64,000 nt of DNA from an uncultured Flavobacteriales bacterium. GTDB lineage: Bacteria; Bacteroidota; Bacteroidia; Flavobacteriales; Flavobacteriaceae. Under the pieces are notes generated by a model. It saw only the letters and a program-made list of their open reading frames with translations. It was not told the origin of the DNA and ran no database searches. Shown here in pieces: positions 61,569 through 64,000 of this stretch (positions within the stretch are counted from its first letter, which is position 1; each line of letters starts with the position of its first letter). The DNA is taken from contig CAJXRD010000001.1 in NCBI GenBank assembly GCA_913058295.1, forward strand, positions 1-64,000, read 5' to 3'. Made by a program: the position numbers and the translations under genes.

Positions 61569-63590
61569 TTATAGGTTTTTTGCTTCGTTTACTAAAACTT
61601 CACTTTTATCTTCTAATGCTTTGCTGATGAAATCATTTATTTCTTCATTTCTTTCCAGACCCTCTTTTAATAAAACACCCAAACTAATCATGGTAACTAT
61701 TCGGGTTCCTGCTTTTTTTACAGCGGTTCCAAATAAAGGTTGAAGTTCATCGTAAGTAATATTTTCAGCCAATACTTGAATTTTAGCTTTTGTTTCTTCT
61801 TGCTTTACAGTAGGGAACTTTGTGTACTTTTTTCCAAATTTCATAATTTCATTTATTGGTGAAATTTGAGGTCTTTGTTGTTGTACTATTTGTTTTTGAA
61901 CCGGTTTCCTCTTTGCCCAAGAATCTTTTAAACCAACCGTTTTATTAAATACTATTTTATCTGAAGTTGAGTCTGGATCTACATTAAAATACCCCAAACG
62001 TTGAAATTGAAAACTGTCTCCTTTTTTAACAGAAGCTAAACTTGGTTCAATAAATGCTTCAGATGTAGTAAGCGAATTTGTATTGATAAAGTCCATAAAG
62101 GATTTGTCTTTATGGCTATCTGGAGCTTCATCTGTAAATAAACGGTCATAAGATCTTACCTCAGCCTTTAAAGCCTGTGCTATAGACACCCAGTGAAGAG
62201 TTCCTTTTACTCTTCGAACACTAGCTTCTGTACCGGTACCGCTTAAACTATTTGAATCGTAAGAACATAATATTTCTGTAATATTTCCTTGGTCATCTTT
62301 TAGTATAGAATCTGCTTTAATAATATAGGCGTTTTTCAAACGAACCTCTTTTCCAATGGTTAATCGAAAAAAGTTACCACTTGCTTCTTCTTTAAAATCA
62401 TTTCTTTCTATATATAATTCTTTAGAAAAAGGAACTTCTCGAAAACCTGCACTCTCATCTTCAGGGTTGTTTTCAGCTTTTAAAAGCTCAACTTTACCTT
62501 CAGGATAATTGGTAATTGTTAGTTTTATAGGGTTTAAAACCGCCATTACACGTGGTGCAATCTTATTTAAATCCTCTCGGATACAAAATTCTAATAAAGA
62601 AACATCAATAACATTTTCTCGTTTTGCTACACCAACGGCTTCAATAAATTTCTTTATAGCATTAGGTGTATATCCTCTTCTTCGCAAACCAGATATAGTA
62701 GGCATTCTAGGGTCGTCCCAACCGCTAACTATGCTTTCTTCTACCAGTTTAAGTAACTTTCGTTTACTCATAATGGTATAACTTAAGTTAAGCCTAGCAA
62801 ATTCACGTTGCTTTGGTGGGTTTGGATATTCCCTAGAACAATACCTAACAACTTCGTCTCTAAACCAATTATAAAGCTTTCTATGGGGTTTAAATTCTAA
62901 AGAGCATAACGAGTGTGAGATTTGTTCAATATAATCGCTTTCGCCGTGTGTCCAATCGTACATTGGATAAATACACCAATCGTTTCCTGTTCTATGGTGT
63001 GATTTTTTTAATATTCTATACATTAATGGGTCGCGCATTAACATATTAGGGTCTTCCATATCAATTTTTGCACGAAGAACATAAGTACCTTCTTCAAACT
63101 CTCCCTGTTTCATTCTTTGGAATAAATCTAGGTTTTCTTCTACAGATCGATCGCGAAAAGGACTATTTGTACCCACTTGTGTTGGAGTACCTTTCTGAAG
63201 TCTCATTTCTTCACTTGATTGAGAATCTACATAAGCTTTACCTTCTTTTATTAAAAGTATAGCCCAATCGTAAAGTTGTTGAAAATAATCTGAAGAATAC
63301 AGTTCCTTATCCCATTGATAACCCATCCAAGCAATATCTTCTTTTATAGCGTCTACATATTTCTGTTCCTCTTTTGCAGGGTTGGTGTCATCGAACCTAA
63401 GGTTAACGGGAGCATTATATTTTTCTCCCAAACCAAAACTAATTCCAATAGCCTTAGTATGACCTATATGTAAAAAACCATTAGGCTCTGGAGGAAACCG
63501 AAAACGTAAGTTTTCTTTCGGCATTCCGTTAGTTAAATCTTCTTCTATTATGTGTTCAATAAAATGAAGAGGCTCTGTTGTATTTGACAT
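61569..63590 (-). CDS. glnS: Glutaminyl-tRNA synthetase with C-terminal extension
   Basis: The ATG at 63590 gives 673 residues starting MSNTTEPLHFIEHIIEEDL; starts at 63680 or 63635 lie above or close to the TATTTTTG box at 63659-63666. Class I motifs: RFPPEPNGFLHIGHTKAIG (HIGH) and YTIMSKRKLLKLVEE (MSKRK). The body aligns in order with E. coli GlnRS up to KTVGLKDSWAK (about residue 560), where the E. coli enzyme ends. About 110 residues follow: a Gln/Lys-rich linker and a helical region with TYDELQPLFGTAVKKAG that I do not recognise. Confidence 0.95.
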   Translation of the reverse strand: MSNTTEPLHFIEHIIEEDLTNGMPKENLRFRFPPEPNGFLHIGHTKAIGISFGLGEKYNAPVNLRFDDTNPAKEEQKYVDAIKEDIAWMGYQWDKELYSSDYFQQLYDWAILLIKEGKAYVDSQSSEEMRLQKGTPTQVGTNSPFRDRSVEENLDLFQRMKQGEFEEGTYVLRAKIDMEDPNMLMRDPLMYRILKKSHHRTGNDWCIYPMYDWTHGESDYIEQISHSLCSLEFKPHRKLYNWFRDEVVRYCSREYPNPPKQREFARLNLSYTIMSKRKLLKLVEESIVSGWDDPRMPTISGLRRRGYTPNAIKKFIEAVGVAKRENVIDVSLLEFCIREDLNKIAPRVMAVLNPIKLTITNYPEGKVELLKAENNPEDESAGFREVPFSKELYIERNDFKEEASGNFFRLTIGKEVRLKNAYIIKADSILKDDQGNITEILCSYDSNSLSGTGTEASVRRVKGTLHWVSIAQALKAEVRSYDRLFTDEAPDSHKDKSFMDFINTNSLTTSEAFIEPSLASVKKGDSFQFQRLGYFNVDPDSTSDKIVFNKTVGLKDSWAKRKPVQKQIVQQQRPQISPINEIMKFGKKYTKFPTVKQEETKAKIQVLAENITYDELQPLFGTAVKKAGTRIVTMISLGVLLKEGLERNEEINDFISKALEDKSEVLVNEAKNL

Positions 63591-63658
63591 TCTATAATCT
63601 TTATCAATAAAATTAAACTTTATAAAATCCCGCATTTTGTATGGGATTTGTACCTTTA

Positions 63659-63666
63659 CAAAAATA
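63659..63666 (-). promoter_or_regulatory. TATTTTTG -7 box upstream of glnS
   Basis: Exact TAnnTTTG match on the minus strand, 69 bp before the proposed glnS ATG and 7 bases before the divergent folB ATG. Confidence 0.55.
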
Positions 63667-63672
63667 GTTGAA

Positions 63673-64000
63673 ATGAGCACGATACGGCTAAAAAATATTA
63701 AAATTTATGCTTTCCATGGTTGTATGATGGAAGAAGGGCAGATTGGTTCTGATTATTTGGTAAATCTAAAGGTAAGGGCCGATTTAAATAAGGCACAGGT
63801 TTCAGATGAATTACATGATACTGTAGACTATGTTTTGCTTAATAAAATAGTAAAAGAAGAAATGGCAATTCGATCTAAACTTTTAGAACATGTTGGAAAA
63901 CGTATAGTAGATAGAATACTTGCTTCTATTTCGATGGTTAGTTCGGTGGCTGTAACTGTTTCTAAAGTCAACCCTCCAATTGGTGGGGATGTTTCTGAAG
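63673..64000 (+). CDS. folB: Dihydroneopterin aldolase, N-terminal part
   Basis: The frame opens at the ATG 63673 and runs off the window end. It reads MSTIRLKNIKIYAFHGCM, the FolB start with the conserved Y-A-x-H-G-C/V core, followed by EEGQIGSDYLVNLKV, DTVDYVLLNKIVKEEM and LLEHVGKRIVDRIL, which holds the family Glu; then VTVSKVNPPIGGDV. It converts dihydroneopterin to hydroxymethyl-dihydropterin in folate synthesis. About 109 of roughly 120 residues are visible. It is divergent from glnS. Confidence 0.93.
   Translation, partial: MSTIRLKNIKIYAFHGCMMEEGQIGSDYLVNLKVRADLNKAQVSDELHDTVDYVLLNKIVKEEMAIRSKLLEHVGKRIVDRILASISMVSSVAVTVSKVNPPIGGDVSE

Overview
The window is a low-GC stretch of a chromosome from a marine-type member of the Flavobacteriaceae (Bacteroidetes). 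The evidence is: two proteins with type IX secretion (T9SS) C-terminal sorting domains; a SprE/PorW-type gliding and T9SS lipoprotein; an F-ATPase operon lacking atpD and atpC; many TAnnTTTG promoter boxes of the Bacteroidetes sigma factor; and several lineage-typical hypothetical families (DUF4254, DUF4837, DUF4175 types). No rRNA, tRNA or CRISPR array was seen. Two parS-like centromere sites flank mnmG, which suggests that the replication origin is not far away.

Layout. 1-863: C-terminal part of an acetyl-CoA hydrolase/transferase. 1066-2597: a leucine-rich-repeat T9SS cargo gene broken by an 11-bp tandem repeat. 2701-11981 (minus): sprE/porW, bactofilin, two AtpZ/AtpI-like membrane proteins, atpB-E-F-H-A, a four-helix-bundle cassette with inverted-repeat flanks, atpG and its terminator. 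12217-17378: ferredoxin, a heptosyltransferase-like protein, a DUF4254-type protein, a wrecked D12-class DNA adenine methyltransferase, two small membrane proteins and purD.

17477-39924 is a large surface-polysaccharide locus. It makes nucleotide sugars (Ugd and UDP-glucuronate decarboxylase for UDP-glucuronate and UDP-xylose; WecB and WecC for UDP-ManNAcA; RmlABCD for dTDP-L-rhamnose). It also has an initiating glycosylphosphotransferase, glycosyltransferases including a split Alg13/Alg14-like pair, an acyltransferase, a Wzx-type flippase, a Wzz-like chain-length protein and four Wzy/O-antigen-ligase-like membrane proteins. A rearranged inverted repeat at 25.0-25.26 kb and an inverted gene at 26.6 kb point to reshuffling inside the locus.

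39932-64000 is mainly housekeeping: a conserved hypothetical protein with a possible nucleoside-phosphorylase-like end, a GH3-family protein, an M23 peptidase, TatA, a DUF4837-type lipoprotein, a LysM lytic transglycosylase, pgk, holB, a methyltransferase, mnmG, ybeY, a large DUF4175-type membrane protein, a T9SS protein with seven 58-residue repeats, gltX, an outer-membrane barrel, an SPFH protein, glnS with an unusual C-terminal extension, and the start of folB.

The most notable observations are the parS pair around mnmG, the mobile-looking four-helix-bundle cassette inside the ATP synthase operon, the 11-bp-repeat frameshift that could be a phase switch, the methyltransferase relic, the strong hairpin after atpE, and the multi-polymerase polysaccharide locus.
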